DNA from: Isoetes taiwanensis
Lineage: Eukaryota > Streptophyta > Lycopodiopsida > Isoetales > Isoetaceae
Length of the DNA: 64,000 bases
Direction: 5' to 3'
NCBI GenBank assembly: GCA_021234155.1
Contig: JAJEKV010000075.1
Coordinates: 6,184,703-6,248,702, forward strand
Positions 45,363 through 56,444 of the stretch are shown piece by piece. The first letter of the stretch is position 1; each line of letters starts with the position of its first letter. The translations under genes were made by a program, and so were the position numbers. Below the pieces are notes generated by a model that was given only the letters and a program-made list of their open reading frames with translations, ran no database searches and was not told where the DNA came from.

Positions 45363-45955
45363 GCCACCTTGGCATGTTGGAGCTAGGGTGGCATGTTTGA
45401 GCCACTTGGCATGCTTGAGCCACCTTTGTATGTTTGAGCCACCTTGGCATGTTGGAGCCTAGGTGGCATGTTGGAGCCCCGGCATGTTTGAGCCATCTTG
45501 GCATGTTTGAGCCTAGGTGGCATGGTGGCATGTTGGTGCCTAGATGGCATGTTGAGCCACCTTGGCATGTTGGAGCCTAGGTGGCATGTTGAGCCCACGT
45601 GGCATGTTTGAGCCACCTTGGCATGTTTGAGTCTGCGTGGCATGTTTGAGCCACCTTGGCATGTTTGAGCCAAGTGGCATGTTTGAGCCACCTTGGCATG
45701 TTGGAGCCTAGGTGGCATGTTGGGAGCCCACGTGCCATATTTGAGCCACCTTGGCATGTTTGCACCACTTTGGCATGTTTGAGCGAAGGTGGCATGTTGA
45801 AGCCTAGGTGGCATGTTTGAGCCACCTTGGCATGTTGGAGCCTAGGTAGGTGGCATGTTTGAGCCAAGGTGGCATGCAAGCTTAGGTGGCATGTTTGATA
45901 CACCTTGCCATGTTGGAGCCTAGGTGGCATGTTGGAGCCCACATGGCATGTTTGA
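45363..45955 (-). repeat. same satellite, inverted
   Basis: At about 45360 the array switches strand without spacer: GCCACCTTGGCATGTTGGAG units follow the last forward unit (ACATGCCACCTAGATCTGAG). The two blocks can pair as a hairpin. Confidence 0.95.
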
Positions 45956-45956
45956 A

Positions 45957-46312
45957 GGTGGCTCAAACATGCCATTTGGGCTCCAACATGCCACCTAGGC
46001 TCCAACATGCCAAGGTGATGCCACCTGGGCACCAACATGCCACCTACATGCCAAGGTGGCTCAAACATGCCAAGATGGCTCCAACATGCCACCTAGGCTC
46101 CAACATGCCAAGGTGATGACACCTAGGCGCGAACATGCCACCTAGGCTCAAACATGCCAAGGTGGCTCAAACATGCCAAGATGGCTCCAACATGCCACCT
46201 AGGCTCCAACATGCCAAGGTGATGCCACCTAGGCGCGAACATGCCACCTAGGCTCAAACATGCCAAGGTGGCTCAAACATGCCAACGTGGCTCCAACATG
46301 CCATGTGGGCAT
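45957..46312 (+). repeat. same satellite, orientation 1 again
   Basis: The orientation flips back at GTTTGAAGGTGGCTCAAACA (45949-45968). It includes a local duplication of about 110 bp (46008-46120 and 46117-46230; AACATGCCAAGGTGATG occurs in both). Confidence 0.95.
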
Positions 46313-46369
46313 GATGACTAGGACTTCATGCAAGAAATATGATAACCTTTGGAATTTTTTGGTAGAGGC

Positions 46370-47163
46370 GCTTTTTGTCGTTAGGGCGTTACAAAGGCTC
46401 CCGAATGAAGATTCGACCGTCATGCCATCCGGAGCGGTGAAATTACCCTAGGGACCAAGTTAGATGGTCATTTTTTTGCAGCGAAAAAACACGAACCCTC
46501 TACATGGCGGTATTCTCGACCACCTCTTAGACCAATTATTTGCGAACATGTTGGATATGAGCTACTTTGGCTTGTTGGAAAAGGGGTAGTCTTCTGCCTA
46601 CGAAACTTGGTCTCGAGGGTAATGTCAATGTTTTGAGTCCATTGGCGAGTCGGTTCCACGGTTTGTTTGGGAAAGTTGTCCGTCAGGTGGCCGCGGTTCT
46701 TCGGAGAGGACCTTTGGGGCGAAGCTTACGGAAGGTTGTAAAGGTCAGATCTTTAAGGCGTCAACACCCTCCCTCTACGTGAGGACATTATGCAAGATCC
46801 TGGTCGAATCGACTAGGATATAGCCTCGAAATGTAAACCCCGTGTGTTGCTAGGTTATTGAAGGGTTTATGTTATGGGGGTCGAAGTTTTAGTCGGTTGC
46901 ACTTGGGACATGGTTGAGAAGCGCAATTGAAAACATGAAGCAATAGGAACCGATGGAATGGGTTTGGAGTTATCCTCCTCCCGGTGTGGCAATTAGAAGT
47001 CAAGAGCGCTTTTGCGTTAGCAAAATTGTTTGGGATCATTCGAGATGGCTAATAGAACCAAACTCTGTTATTTCGGTTGTCATATCTCTACATGCTTGTT
47101 TAGAAAAGGTGCACCTAGTTATCTAAGAAAACGACCACGTTTTGGCCTCCAAAACGTAAACCC
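46370..47163 (+). repeat. left arm of the 0.8-kb palindrome
   Basis: It pairs with 47187-47985. Examples of matched pairs are TTACCCTAGGGACCAAGTT (46443) with CTTGTGTCCCTAGGGTAA (47898), AAGGGTTTATGTTATGGGGG (46862) with CCCCCATAACGTAAACCCTT (47471), and AAAAGGTGCACCTAGTTATC (47104) with GATAGCTAGGTGCACCTTTG (47226). It shows no coding domain. The frame 46567-46782 is unrelated to any family I know. Confidence 0.9.
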
Positions 47164-47186
47164 TACAATAACCTAGCAACACCACG

Positions 47187-47985
47187 GGGTTTACGTTTGG
47201 GAGGCTAAAACGTGGTCATTTTCTTGGATAGCTAGGTGCACCTTTGCTAAACACATATGCGGAGCCATGGCAACTGAAATAATAGAGTTTGCATCTATTG
47301 TCCATCCCGAATGATCCCAAACAATTTTGCTACCGCAAAAGGCGCTCTTGACTTCTAAATGCCATTAATCGAGGAGGATAAGTCCAAACCCTATTCCATC
47401 AGTTCCTATTGCTTCATGTTTTCAATTGCAGCTTCTCAACCATGTCCCAAGTGCAACCGACTAAAACTCGACCCCCATAACGTAAACCCTTCAATAACCT
47501 AGCAACACAAGGGTTTATGTTTTTCGAAGCTATATCCTAGTCGATTCGACCAGGATCTTGCACAATGTCATCACGTAGAGGGAGGGTGTTGACGCTTTAA
47601 GATGGACCTTTAAAACCTTCCGGAAGCAGTTCGCCCCCAAAGGTCCTCTCCGAAGAAGAACGGGCCACTGACGGGCAACTTTCCCACTCCGAAGTATGAA
47701 CCGACTCGTCAATGGATTCAAAACGTTGACATTACCCCGAGACCAAGTTTTGTGGACAGAAGACTACCCCTTTTCTAAGAAGCGCCAAAGTAGCTCATGT
47801 CCAACATGTTCAGAGTCAATTGGTCTAAGAGGTGGTCGCAAATCGCCTTGCCATGTAGAGGGTTCGCTTTTTTCGTTGCAAAAATGACTGCGGTAACTTG
47901 TGTCCCTAGGGTAATTTTGTCGTTCGGATGGCATGGCTAAGTCGAATTATCATTCCGAGCCTTTGTACTGCCCGAACGACAAAAC
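47187..47985 (-). repeat. right arm of the 0.8-kb palindrome
   Basis: Reverse-complementary copy of the left arm, with a spacer of only about 23 bp (47164-47186). Differences between arms are scattered substitutions and small indels, so the palindrome is not a perfect recent duplicate. Confidence 0.9.
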
Positions 47986-48439
47986 ACTTGGGTGTCTACG
48001 GTCGACCCGGGGACGTCGTCGGGTTTGATCAATTCTCTTCGACCGATCTTGGATTTTTTTTTTTGAACGTGCTCAAAGCAGGTTAGTTGAATGGCGAATT
48101 CAATGGTGGGATAGGGAAACTAAGCTCGGGAGTGGGGGCACTAGCATTTACCCTCGAGGAGGAGCACAAAAGTCCTAGCTTTGGTTTGATTTGGGGAAGG
48201 GTGTCAACGCTTTAAGTTCTTCAAGATCCCTCTATTCTATCCCTTGCCAAATTCCTCTACCAAAAATTTGGAATGTTATCATATTTATTGCATAAAATCC
48301 TAGTCATCATATCCATGTCACCATCATCTAGCCATGTCACCCAAAATTTGCCAACATCACTTAATGAAAAGACCAAAGATGGACATCTTTTCGTTTTTGG
48401 CCTAGTCAAAACTTGACCTTGCTTACTTGGCATGCCATG

Positions 48440-51040
48440 TCACCACTTGGAATGCCTAGGTGGCTTGCTTGAGCCTAGGTGGCATGCCTGAGTCACCTTG
48501 GCATGTTGGAGCCTAGATGGCATGTTGGAGCCCGCGTGGCATGTTGGAGCCAAGGTGGCATGTTTTGGCCTAGGTGGCATGTTCGAGCCACCTTGGCATG
48601 TTTGAGCCTAGATGGCATGTTGGAGCCACGGGCATGTTTGAGCCACCTTGGCATGTTTGAGCCTAGGTGGCATGTTTGAGCCACCTTGTCATGTTGGAGC
48701 CCACATGGCGTGTTGGAGCCCACATGGCATGTTGGAGCCTATGTGGCATGTTGGAGCCCATGGCATGTTTGAGCCATCTTGGCTTTGTTTAAGCCACCTT
48801 GGCATGTTTGAGCCAAGGTGGCATGTTGGAGTCTAGGTGGCATGTTTGAGCCACCTTGGCATGTTTGAGCCTAGGTGACATGTTGGAGCCACCTTGCCAC
48901 GTTTGAGCCAACTTGGCATGTTTGAGCCTAGGTGGCATGTTTGAGCCACCTTGTCATGTTGGAGCCTATGTGGCATGTTGGAGCCAGCGTGGCATGTTTG
49001 AGCCATCTTGGCTTGTTTAGCCACCTTGGCATGTTTGAGCCAAGGTGGCATGTTGGAGTCTAGGTGGCATGTTTGAGCCACCTTGGCATGCTTGAGCCTA
49101 GGTGGCATGTTGGAGCCACCTTGCCCGCGTTTGAGCCAACTTGGCATGTTTGAGCCTAGGTGGCATGTTTGAGCCACCTTGTCATGTTGGAGCCCACATG
49201 GCATGTTGGAGCCTATGTGGCATGTTGGAGGCGTGGCATGTTTGAGCCATCTTGGCTTGTTTGTGCCACCTTGGCATGTTTGAGCCAAGGTGGCATGTTG
49301 GAGTCTAGGTGGCATGTTTGAGCCACCTTGGCATGTTGGAGCCCGCGTGGCATGTTTGAGCCACCTTGGCATGTTGAAGCCTAGGTGGCATGTTTGAGCC
49401 ACCTTGGCATGTTGGAGCCCACGTGGCATTATGGAGTCCATGTGGCATGTTTGAGCCACCTTGGCATGTTGGAGCCTAGGTGGCATGTTTGAGCCCTCCT
49501 TGGCATGTTTGAGCCTAGGTGGCATGTTGGAGCCACCTTGGGCATGTTGGAGCCCGTGGCATTATGGAGTCCACGTGGCATGTTTGACCCACCTTGGCAT
49601 GTTGGAGCCTATGTGGCATGTTGGAGCCAGCGTGGCATGTTTGAGCCATCTTGGCTTGTTTGCCCACCTTGGCATGTTTGGAGCCAAAGTGCATGTTGGC
49701 CTTGGCATGTTGGAGCCCACGTGGCATGTTGTGAGCCACATTAGCATGTTTGAGCCTGGGTGGCATGTTGGAGCCTAGGTGGCATGTTTGAGCCACCTTG
49801 CCATGTTTGAGCCACGTGGCCTTTTTAGCCACCTTGGCATGTTTGAGCCTAGGTGGCATGTTGGAGCCAAAGGTGGCATGTTTGAGCCACCTTGCCGTGT
49901 TAGAGCCACCTTGGCATGTTGGAGCCTAGGTGGCATGTTTGAGCCACCTTGGCATGTTGGGCGTGGGTGGCATGTTGGAACCACCTTGGCATGTTTGAGC
50001 CACCTTGGCATGTTTGAGCCACCTTGGCATGCATGAGCCTATGTGGCATGTTGGAGCCCCGCATGGCATGTTGGAGCCTAAGTGGCATGTTTGAGCCGCG
50101 TTGGCATGTTGGAGCCTATATAGGTGGCATGTTGGAGCCACCTTGGCATGTTCGACCCACCTTGGCATGTTTGAGCCTGGGTGGCATGTTGGAGCCACCT
50201 TGGCATGTTGGAGCCAGTGTGGCATGTTTGAGCTACCTTGGCATGTTTTAGCCTAGGTGGCATGTTTTAACCATCTTGGCATGTTGGAGCCCACATGGCA
50301 TGTTTGAGCCACCTTGGCATGTTGGAGTCTAGGTGGCATGTTTTGAGCCACCTTAGCATGTTAGAGCCTAGGTGGCATGTTCGAGCCACCTTGGCATATC
50401 GAGCCTAGGTGGCATGTTTGAGCTTCGTGGCATGTTTTAGCCATCTTGGCATGTTGGAGCCTAGGTGGCATGTTGGGGGGTAGGTGGCATATTGGAGTCT
50501 AGTGGCATGTTGGATTTTATGTGGCGTGTTAGAGCCTAGGTGGCATGTTGGGCTCGAGGTGGTATGCGAGCCACCTTGGCATGTTGGAGCCTAGGTGGCA
50601 TGTTGGAGCCTACATGGCATGTTTGAGCCACCTTGGCATGTTTGAGCCTAGGTGGCATGTTGGAGCTTAGGTGGCATGTTTGAGCCACCTTGGCATGTTG
50701 GAGCCCACGTGGCATGTTTGAGCCACCTTGGCATGTTGGAGCCCATGTGGCATGTTTGAGCCACCTTGGCATGTTAGAGCCTAGGTGGATTGTTAGAGAC
50801 TAGGTAGATGTTAGAGCCATGGTGGCATGTTGGATAGGTGGTATGTTGGAGCCTAGGTGGCATGTTTGAGCCACCTTGGCATGTTTGAGCCTAGGTGGCA
50901 TGTTGTGAGCCACCTTCGCATGGTGGAGCCTAGATGGCATGGTGGAGCCTAAGTGGCATGTTTGCCAATTTGGCATGTTGGAGCCACCTTGGTGCATGTT
51001 TGAGCCACCTTGGTGGCATGTTTGAGCCAAGTGGACAAAA
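48440..51040 (-). repeat. long satellite array, inverted orientation
   Basis: About 2.6 kb of GCCTAGGTGGCATGTTGGA and GCCACCTTGGCATGTTTGA units, roughly 130 copies. Larger blocks are duplicated: the segment with CATCTTGGCTTGTTT appears near 48774, 49006, 49249 and 49646, roughly 230-400 bp apart. All open frames here (up to 230 codons) are products of the repeat. Confidence 0.95.
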
Positions 51041-51374
51041 ATTTGGCCATTCCACATCCCTATGCTAGAAAAAAGGTATGTACACTTAAATGATGATATC
51101 TTGAGTGTTTTTAACATTTACGGCTGATATTTTAAATGGCTATCGGGGAAAACATGTGCGAACATGTGGAAAGAATTTTGGCTTGATTTAGAACTAAGGT
51201 GATGGAGAGAAATTGGATATATTTTTCTCTCAATGAACTGTAAGAAAGAACCAACAAACAATTTTTGAATCGATTTCTATAAGGTTTTGTTATGTGGTTT
51301 CAACTCCTGCAAGTCCTGAATGGGACTGAGATCATGTGCATATCCTCAAAAATGGGTTCGAGGCATAAAAGAGC

Positions 51375-51376
<2 letters not shown>

Positions 51377-51461
<85 letters not shown>
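51377..51461. repeat. (CT)n(CA)n compound microsatellite 1
   Basis: About 33 CT units are followed by about 10 CA units. Confidence 0.97.
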
Positions 51462-51462
<1 letters not shown>

Positions 51463-51540
51463 ACCCGGCAATGTAGTGTGGTGTGTGGTCACATGTCCGG
51501 TTGGATCTTTGCCCTAGTGGCGTGGCGTTAAAAACTATCT

Positions 51541-51735
<195 letters not shown>

Positions 51736-52044
51736 TCTCGATCGATAGACTTGTTGGTCCCCATGGATGTTAAAGTTATTCAGTTCAATTCAATTTTGGG
51801 ATCTTAAGTAATGCCTTTGTAGTTTTCTATAAGCATGAGGGGTAGAAGGACAATAGATGAGATATTGCATTTTACACATGGCATGTAATGACAACATGAA
51901 TACTTTATGGGGTGTCATATGGATGGGGCAAAGGTGCAATGATTGTATAATGATACTTACAAAATTGGCTATAAAGAACCTTAAAATACCACACCCCTTT
52001 AGAGAACCATACATCCTTTAGAAAAAAACCTCCTTAAAAACTAT

Positions 52045-52335
52045 ACTTATAAACCGCACCTCCAAATACTACACCTCCTTAGAAACATCACCACCTCAAA
52101 AGAAAAAACCACAGGTTTAACAAAAACATACCTCCTTAAAAACCACACGTCCTAAAAGCAAAGACCACAGCTCCTTAAAAAAACTACACTTACTTATAAA
52201 CCACACCTCCAAAACTACACCTCCTTAAAAACACCACTACCTCAAAGAAAAACCACAGCTCTTTTAACAAAACCATACCTCCTTAAAAAAACCACACGTC
52301 CTAAAAACAAAACCACAGCTCCTTAAAAAAAACGA
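52045..52335 (+). repeat. two tandem 148-bp units rich in CCACACCTCCTTAAAAA
   Basis: CTTATAAACCGCACCTCC at 52045 recurs as CTTATAAACCACACCTCC at 52193. Each unit is itself made of shorter CCACACCTCCTTAAAAAC-type subunits. Confidence 0.8.
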
Positions 52336-52449
52336 TTGGGACGTTCCTTGTCCACTTAAAAACAACACCGATTAGTTAGTAAAACCACACCTCCACAGAT
52401 CTACATGTAGGTTTTTGAAATCTCTGAATAAAGAACATGTGGACCTAAG

Positions 52450-53210
52450 AAAACTATACTTTTCAACAGTGGACCAAAACGCGGGGTGAGTGTGTAAGGC
52501 TACTTGCTAATGTCTGCACCAAGGACACTGTGGCCTTAAAGTCCCCGAGACATACTTGCCTAATGTGTGCTTTAAGGACGCGATCTTTAAGACCATCCTC
52601 ATAATAACTTACTTGCATCCGGGTTGAGATATCTGTAATCCTTGCCAATATACCCCTAAGGGTGTTAATATACTATTGCAAGGATCCAATTTGTCTAATA
52701 CTCTTAAGTTGACTCAAGGCATGATGCTCATCATAGTGTGGAGCATATTCTTGTTTAAAGAATTTGCAAAAGTCCGCCCAAGAGTCAACCTCAACATCTC
52801 TCTCCATAAGCAGACTCCACCAAGAGGCAGCATCCTCCCTGAGTTGCAATGCCGCATGCAACATTCTATCGGCACCCTTCTTATTGGTGGCCTAAAAATA
52901 TGTTTCTGACCAACTAAGCCATCGGATGGCTTGTTCAACAGCGATTTTAGATCATTTAAACTTCGAGATGATCTCTTTTTCCTAAATCCTTAACCTCTTA
53001 TGTTGATAAAATTCCATGAACTCCAGCTTCACGATCTAGATGAGGTTGGATTAGGCCCGGGCAGACTCTAGCTCCTTGAGCTTGACTAGTTTGGCCAACA
53101 TTTGGGACTCCTTGAGCCTGATTACTATGATCTTCCTGTATTTTATTCACATTAGTGCCCCCCGGGCTTTTTTTCACTAATTGTTTGATAGTATCCAACA
53201 ACTTTGTCTG
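52450..53210 (-). pseudogene. Ty3-type retrotransposon gag, copy 1
   Basis: The minus strand encodes MLHAALQLREDAASWWSLLM and ADFCKFFKQEYAPHYDEHHA (52673-52864), the classical retrotransposon gag pattern (LR..A..WW.......SW..F...F...Y.P). A TAG then interrupts the frame at 52673-52675, where CAG would be expected, and the same frame continues with YINTLRGILARITDI and KDRVLKAHIRQVCLGDF (52463-52670). An N-terminal piece with a stop-free frame lies at 52998-53201. No protease, RT or LTR is seen, so it is a fragment. A second copy of 52507-52920 at 61150-61565 keeps the same TAG. Confidence 0.75.
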
Positions 53211-53369
53211 TGCTTAACCATCCAAGCTGCAAGTCCTTGAGCTATTTATTTGTGTGCATTTGCTCAATCATAGTTTTTGCAACTTGCCCCATTAATTCTC
53301 TAACTGTGCATTTGCATAATCTAACTTCCCCTGGTAACTCCCCTAGAAGTTAAATGGATTTGAATCAAT

Positions 53370-53900
53370 GGTTTTATTAGGAGAAGGGATATCTGAGAAA
53401 GTTTTTCAAACTCCTTTCCTTCTCCAGCAGAAGAAGAAATCTCCTTCTGTTTCGGTTCCTCGTCGTGAGGTTTTCCCTTATTATCGATCTCGGTTTGGAT
53501 GCTCGTACCTCTTCTTCGATAGAAGCTACTTCATCAAATCTATATTTTCTCCTTCCTCGGGGATTAGAAATGCTAATTCCATCAATGGATCAGCCACCAC
53601 ATCCATCTCTCTCTCCATCCCAAATTATCAAACTCTTGCTCGATACCTTCGTTATAAACTTGGGCTTCACCACAGTAGCGATATCGCATCCACCAGCGGC
53701 CTTCGGCTCCCGGAGTCCTCGACTCCCCATTAGTGCATAAAGCCCCCGGCTTTGTCGGATCGTGAATAATTTGTGCAAGAACCCTTGGTTCTTCCCTGGA
53801 AGCTCAACATGATCCGGTCTGGTACAACTGCTCAAGCAAGGGTTGCTTGGTGGCGAGAAAACTTGACAGAGCTAGAATTCAAGAGAATCAATTAGACAAG
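53370..53900. other. overlapping open frames of unknown nature
   Basis: The frames 53368-53733 and 53465-53740 (+) and 53590-53835 (-) overlap. None has a known motif. Proximity to the gag fragment suggests retroelement flank. Confidence 0.25.
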
Positions 53901-53916
53901 CTTTTGGGAGGGCTGA

Positions 53917-54256
53917 ATTATCCCCCCCCTCCCGACTGAATTATCCAGCCCCGCCTCGACTGTACAATCGCCTTCCCCCCTCCCCGGAAGAATCAGACCC
54001 CCCCCCCATACGCATGCATCTGATTTTATTTTGTGGCATCCGCTCCTTCATCAAAAAAGAACCCCCACCCTCCCCCCCCCCAGGTGTTTTACGCATCCCA
54101 TGCATCGCTCACACTAAAAAGGTATTTTTCACTATCGTGGGAGAAGGGGAGGATTCTTCGGGGGGAGGATGGAGGATTCTTCAAAGGGAAGGGCCCGGAT
54201 AGTCTGATAGTCGGGGCGGTTGCCGGATAAATTCCGGGGAGGGAGGGGGGAGATAA
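53917..54256. repeat. small inverted-repeat element with C/G homopolymers
   Basis: AATTATCCCCCCCCTCCCG at 53917 is partly complementary to the end GGGAGGGAGGGGGGAGATAAT at 54238-54258. The inner CCTCCCCGGAAGAATC (53977) pairs with GATTCTTCGGGGGGAGG (54152). Runs of C9 to C10 occur at 53999-54007 and 54075-54084. The arrangement resembles a MITE of about 340 bp, without autonomous partner here. Confidence 0.5.
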
Positions 54257-54259
54257 TAC

Positions 54260-54928
54260 AAACTAGCCAAGCTTTTCCTCTACAAAATGTATGCTCCGGC
54301 TCTCTTCCAATCGAATTCCTTTATCTTGCTTTCGGAACCTTGTTCGGCAAAGGTTCGATTATAAACCGGTAGCCGATTTGGCCAACTCTTCCTCCTAAGG
54401 TCAAGATCGACCTCTAGCAGCCCATGGCACCATTACCCAATCCGGTTGGGTTCAGGTGAATAGGTCAAAGCTTTTTGCTTTGATCTCTTTTGGTTGTTCC
54501 TCGGTGCTATTAAACACTTAACCATACCAAACTTATTAATTCTTGTCCCTTTTATCCATGTTCATAACACCTAGATTCAAAACTGTGGTGATTTGGAGTT
54601 GATTTGGAGCAATTTTTGAACTAATCGGCATTGAATTGAAGGATTGATGAATGATGTGAGGAGATATATTGAGGGCGGGATGTCATCTAAGGTCATTAGG
54701 AGCAGTTTAGAGCGAGTCGATTTTATAATCCTAACAGATTTGGAGTAAGCACAGCCTAGTCCATAGACATCTTGCTATCTCTTTTGCTTCTTGTTCAATT
54801 TGACAAGTTTCTAATGTGCGTCAATTAGCGTTTTTAACCTTTGCTTTGCCAAGTGGCCCAATACAGGCATTCTCAACCGTTGTTCCAATACCCCTTTTAT
54901 TCCTCATCTAGAAACAACTGAGAACAGT
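54260..54928. other. probable upstream region of the Crinkler-like gene
   Basis: No gene is recognised. It precedes the ATG at 54929 and may hold its promoter, but no convincing TATA box at the usual distance could be singled out. Confidence 0.25.
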
Positions 54929-55223
54929 ATGGAGCTTGTAATACCGCCCGTCCCGCGAAAGGTGTACGTCCATCCTGCGGGCGAGCGAGAATGCGATGGA
55001 AAGGTGCTCAGCTCTAAGGTGGCGTTCAGACAGGTCCCAAATAATATTGCAGATTGGCCTTCCTTTGTGCAGTGGCTTAAGGAAAACGGTGTCAATGAAA
55101 TCCTGCATCGGGATGGTTGGATGGAAATTCCAACCCATGAAGCCTGCGCAAACTGGAGCCCTCTACCCGCGGAATTTGCTTGCCATGTCCGGCAAGAGTC
55201 GCCACCGCCACAAATGAGTGCAG
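54929..55223 (+). CDS. Crinkler-like gene, exon 1
   Basis: It begins at ATG (54929) and is open for about 98 codons to a donor, GCAG/GTGTGT, at 55224. Its length is 295 bases, leaving phase 1 as in the 38410-38614 exon (205 bases, also phase 1). It reads MELVIPPVPRKVYVHPAGER, then PSFVQWLKENGVNEILHRDG and EIPTHEACANWSPLPAEF. I do not recognise the domain. The position suggests the N-terminal header of a Crinkler/RHS protein. The start is chosen because the upstream frame is closed. It differs completely from the 38.4-kb first exon although the next introns are related, which suggests exchange of N-terminal modules between gene copies. Confidence 0.5.
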
Positions 55224-55633
55224 GTGTGTATAATTTCAATCGAAAAGCGAAATCTTTGGCAACGATTGTTTTTGCTTACCCTAATAAATAAGTCTGAGTA
55301 GTAGGTCTTCTCAGGTTACCTAAAATTTAATGGCTCTTTTTGATAGAGCTGCTGTAGCACATGCCAAGGAGTAACCCATGTTGGATTCACTCTCCCTGTA
55401 GAGCCCACTTTTAGGATCAATAATCTGACTTAAGTTTATTTGTCATGCTTTTATGTAGGGTAATTTTATTTGCATGTATTTTGTCCTGTAGGAATATAAG
55501 AACATAGAAGATGTTTTTCTCACTTCCTCCCTTTTTCTATATTCCATTCGTCTTAGATATTTCTTGAGATATTAATGTTTGCATTGTTCTGTGCATTTCT
55601 TGGATTGAAATCATGTTCTTTTGTCGAAATTAG

Positions 55634-55709
55634 TTGCATTTGGCCATAAAACAAGTGAGAAATGCTCGTAGTATGGATTGTTGGGCTTCTAATATCAATC
55701 AACTAAAAG
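55634..55709 (+). CDS. Crinkler-like gene, candidate exon 2
   Basis: Bounded by GAAATTAG (55633) and AAAAG/GTACAG (55710), open in one frame: LHLAIKQVRNARSMDCWASN and INQLK. The entry phase does not match exon 1 as written by one base, so either an indel is present or this exon belongs to an alternative form. Confidence 0.4.
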
Positions 55710-55858
55710 GTACAGAACTCCTTTTTCTAACTCCTTTTCCCAAGGGCATTGGCCATAGCTATGGCATCTTTATACATAGCTTGGTTTTCCTGTTTTTTTT
55801 TGTTGATTTTTTGTTTCTCATTCTAACTTAAATCTGTTTTTGAATGTTGTAGGCCCAG

Positions 55859-55878
55859 TTGTTGGAGCCCGGGATATG
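55859..55878 (+). CDS. 20-base microexon, copy 2
   Basis: TTGTTGGAGCCCGGGATATG lies between GCCCAG and GTAAGAACG, the same borders and length as 38771-38790, and the two 20-base segments match at 16 positions. Conservation of both splice sites in two gene copies, including GTAAGAACG, is the reason to believe it. Translated as VVGARDM if joined to candidate exon 2. Confidence 0.45.
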
Positions 55879-56444
55879 GTAAGAACGTTTTTGATTCCTT
55901 GGAAATACCATTTGTGTTTTTTTTTTGTTCTTTTGTGCATGTATTTTGTCCCTGTGGGAATATAAGAAGATAGAATATGTTTTTCTCACCTCCTCCCATT
56001 TTGTATATTCCATTCTTCTTACTTATAAGGAATGAACCTGCCAAATTAGTTGGTATGATCCTTATAGTCGGAATATGTCGAGTCTGCAGTTGTGTGAATA
56101 CTATGCCTGCAAAACTCTGATCTGGTTAACCACCCATATCTATTCTTATTATGGTTCTGAATCTTGTTCATAGGTAAATGATAGGGCCCTTGCTTGTAGT
56201 CCTTTCTTGCAACTTGGAACAAATAAGCTACTTCAGTCAAACTCAACTTAAAACAGAGATAAATCTATATGTTCTGTTAGATCGAGTTTTTTTTGTTTAA
56301 ATTCTCTGTAAAACAGGAGGTTTTTCCTCCTGGAGGTTCTTAAACTGTTTTATGGTCTCATAGTTTGGGTCTTTTGTTTTCCTTGTTTGTACTCCCTTGT
56401 CTATTCTTTCTTTTTTGTGAAGTCCTAAGGCTACTTGATTGCAG

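Larger units (their letters stand above)
44400..48440. repeat. foldback (hairpin-type) structure, outer flanks and core
   Basis: The outer sequences are inverted copies. GACTAGCCCAAAAAATCC... near 44493 pairs with GGCCTAGTCAAAACTT... near 48402, and AGGTGATGTGGGAAAGTTTT near 44541 resembles the complement of the DNA near 48355. The GGCATGCCAAATAAGCAAGG segment at 44787 pairs with CCTTGCTTACTTGGCATGCC at about 48418. Inside are satellite arrays and a nearly perfect 0.8-kb palindrome centred at 47175. Long inverted repeats with internal subrepeats are the hallmark of foldback-type DNA transposons. No transposase was seen. Confidence 0.7.

Noticed and set aside
44822-51117. Many open frames up to 230 codons with repeated peptides such as MACLSHLGMLEPRWHVGA
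   Set aside because: They are satellite translations, found in several frames and on both strands of the array, with no non-repeat part.
53917-54256. G-quadruplex promoter
   Set aside because: The C/G runs are real but paired as an inverted repeat, and no gene start lies close enough to support a promoter role.
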